From contig PDHQ01000735.1 of assembly GCA_003339415.1 (NCBI GenBank), forward strand, positions 1 to 10,156: 10,156 bases of DNA. The letters run 5' to 3'. This document shows, one piece after another, positions 8,320 to 10,156 of the stretch. This stretch comes from Ophiocordyceps camponoti-saundersi (nom. inval.). Taxonomy: Eukaryota > Ascomycota > Sordariomycetes > Hypocreales > Ophiocordycipitaceae. Positions within the stretch are counted from its first letter, which is position 1, and every line of letters starts with the position of its first letter. The translations under genes and the position numbers were made by a program. Below the pieces are notes generated by a model, which was not told the origin of the DNA, made no database searches, and saw nothing but the letters and a program-made list of their open reading frames with translations.

Positions 8320-10156
8320 ATTATTATTATAATTTTAAGCTTACTCTTTATAAATACTTTATATTAATTAAAGATATTTTATAATTATAGTAGTATTTAG
8401 CTTAACGCTAAGAAGGTTTATATTATTAATAAACTTAATAACTTTTAGCTTAAGTTTATACTTTAATTATTAGATATTATCTCTTTATACCCTTTTATAT
8501 TTACTATACGATATATATATAGAGGATAGCACGGATATAGGGAAGCCTCTAACGAAATATATATTACTACTTAAGTCGTGCCTTATATAACTTAGGAGGT
8601 AGGAGGTAGCTTAGATAAGAAAAAGGAGGGTATAGAAGTAGAGTATTATTTAGCTATATAGCCGCTCTTCCTCGTACGATAAAGAAAGGGTATCTATCTT
8701 TAATTATATTTAATTTAAGTTACCTTTACTTTCTCTTACTTATATATATATATAAAGATTACTTAATACTAATTAGTAGTTATACTAATTATTATTAGTT
8801 AACTATAAATTAGCTAGAGTAATAAAACGGGTATCGTATAATACCGAAAAGCCCCTATACTCGCTATTAACTAATACCCGTGCTTTTACCTTACTTCTTA
8901 ATATTAGTTTTTACCGAAAAGCTATTTTTACCTAATACTACTATTAAGACTAAAAGATTAAGGTAACGTATAATACTTATTAATAATAAAGTCCTTACTA
9001 AAAAGCTATATTTAGCCCGGTACTTTTTACTAATTATATAATATTACCTTTAATAGCGTTCCGGAAACGTAATAATAATAATATAGCTTTTATAACTTTA
9101 GAAGTTAAATAGGAAGTAGTAAATATATTAATTATAATAACGGTAATAAATAAAACTTTAGCTTCGTATAATAAAATAATAGAAGGAAGCGAAGTTAACT
9201 CTTATATTTAGATTTAAAATACGAACCCGGTTTATTAGGATATATAACCTAACCTTATATAACCTCCCGATAAGGTTAAATTAATAATATTTATTACTTA
9301 GTAAATATATAATATTATTTACTTTAACTTTTATAAAAATAACCTTTTTCGTACGATCTAATTAGAACTTTAAGGATAAACCTATTACTAGCTAAAATAT
9401 ATCTACCGTATATTCTTAAAAGAACTAACTTAAATTATAATTATATAATATATCTTATTTATTAGAAATAGTATATTAATTAAACGCTTTATATAACTCC
9501 TTAAGACTAAACTAGAAGATATTTTACCCCCTAACCCGTAAAAAGCCCCTTTTATATAGTTAGATTACCCCCCCTTTTCCGAACTAACTCTTTTAAATCG
9601 TATAATACGAGCTTTATACTTAGTATAGCCCCCTAAGTTAAGATATATTTTAATATAGCTATTATAAAGTATTTTAGCTAAACCCTTACTTTATATAACT
9701 TATATATAGGAGTTAACTGCTCTATATAACTTAAATATATAGCTACCCTTAGTAACCCTAACTTAGACCCTCCTAGAACTAATAAATTAAGCCTTAATAA
9801 GTATTATATAAGTTTATATATTACTACTAATATAAAAAATAATAAATAAACTAATCTTCTTAGATAAGGTTACCGCTTTCCTTAAAAGTTAGCGAAAAGA
9901 TTAAAACTATATAAAGCGGCTATATAATATACTAATCGATAAGGCTAGGATTTTTATTAGCTATTACTCTTATATTAGTATAACGGAAGATTAATTTTAC
10001 GCTATTTTTCTCAATATCTTTTTAGATAAAGTGTAATAATCTAGGATATAAATACTAGTTAAAAGTACTATTCTTATTATATAAGCAGTATTTATTATAT
10101 AAACGGCTTAATAATATAATTTATATAATAAAGTAAAAATACTAGCATCTAGTATT
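8320..10156. other. RIP-mutated DNA, no gene recognised; C-rich on + strand
   Basis: Copy C ends at the left edge and nothing recognisable follows. The + strand has clearly more C than G from about 9240 to 9850, with runs such as ACCCCCTAACCC and ACCCCCCCC. A (TA)n stretch lies at about 8742-8756 and small inverted repeats are present. Reading TAA as former CAA, and TAG as former CAG or TGG, one + frame (phase of 8822) can be followed to the window end without needing an indel. The neighbouring frame can be followed just as well, so this does not prove a gene. The minus strand is the purine-richer one and could equally be a former coding strand. Surviving CpA/TpG sites are at 8530, 8579, 8881, 9718, 10012, 10032, 10086 and 10146; four of them lie in the last 145 bp. 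Confidence 0.6.
8827..8881. repeat. Small inverted repeat, 8-bp arms
   Basis: ACGGGTAT (8827-8834) and ATACCCGT (8874-8881) are exact complements separated by 39 bp. An inner pair GGTAT/ATACC lies at 8830-8845. The string CGTATAATAC at 8835 recurs in similar form near 8967, 9166 and 9599. A stem-loop or a former regulatory site is possible, but nothing else supports a function. Confidence 0.45.

Noticed and set aside
2333..8331. Non-LTR retroelement with a TAA tail.
   Set aside because: The simple repeat is at a constant end, but all copies are full length at the other end and no reverse transcriptase motif could be read on either strand.
8542..8680. Purine-rich strings such as TAGGAGGTAGGAGGTAG resembling ribosome binding sites.
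   Set aside because: No start codon or open frame follows, and the context is eukaryotic.
8520..8830. A possible LTR followed by a primer binding site (TA run, then TTAACTATAAATTAGC).
   Set aside because: No second copy of the supposed LTR is present in the window, and a primer binding site cannot be matched reliably after RIP.
9530..9770. Telomere-like strings (CTAACCC, AACCCTAAC).
   Set aside because: They are isolated single units, not a tandem array.
8822..10156. A long + frame in which all stops are TAA or TAG and could be RIP-made from CAA, CAG or TGG codons; it reads like a 440-codon protein remnant.
   Set aside because: The adjacent + frame can be read through in the same way with a similar stop density, and TGA is absent everywhere because TpG is absent. 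No known domain appears in either frame, so a coding call is not justified.

Overview
This window is almost certainly from the AT-rich, gene-free compartment of a filamentous ascomycete (Pezizomycotina) genome that has undergone repeat-induced point mutation (RIP). The evidence is dinucleotide composition. Reading all 10,156 bases by eye, I find only about 22 CpA/TpG sites on both strands together, where base composition alone would predict many hundreds. CpG, CpT and CpC survive in quantity and TpA is everywhere. C-to-T change restricted to CpA is the signature of fungal RIP. The species cannot be named from the sequence.

No functional protein-coding gene is possible here in the usual sense. 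Only three ATG triplets exist on the two strands (509 on +, 2486-2488 and 10146-10148 on -), each followed within about 20 codons by a stop. TAA and TAG fill every frame. I see no tRNA, rRNA, CRISPR array or bacterial-type feature.

Layout: (1) 1-151, a (TTA)n microsatellite cut by the window edge. (2) 152-2330, RIP-mutated DNA without a recognisable gene. It holds a 50-bp tandem duplication with AAT runs (731-805), a CG-rich patch (about 1027-1165) and a G-over-C skewed stretch (about 1300-1670). (3) 2347-8319, three full-length copies of one unidentified element of about 1.86 kb. A (2347-4205) and B (4345-6201) are direct repeats; C (6467-8319) is inverted. Spacers are 139 and 265 bp. All three share the same two ends, a TAA/TTA run beside the same end, a conserved internal palindrome and a conserved GC-rich block. 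Net length differences are only 2-6 bp, and the mismatches I checked are essentially all transitions. (4) 8320-10156, RIP-mutated DNA of unknown origin, with C over G on the + strand and slightly more surviving CpA/TpG in the last 150 bp.

The three copies are the likely reason the region was mutated, because RIP acts on duplicated DNA. They also record how: CpA is exhausted, while CpG, CpT and CpC are hit unevenly and differently in each copy. I found no new enzymatic system. The most interesting signals are the strictness of the CpA loss, the GpCpA context of nearly all surviving CpA sites, and the survival of one GCACC site in all three copies.
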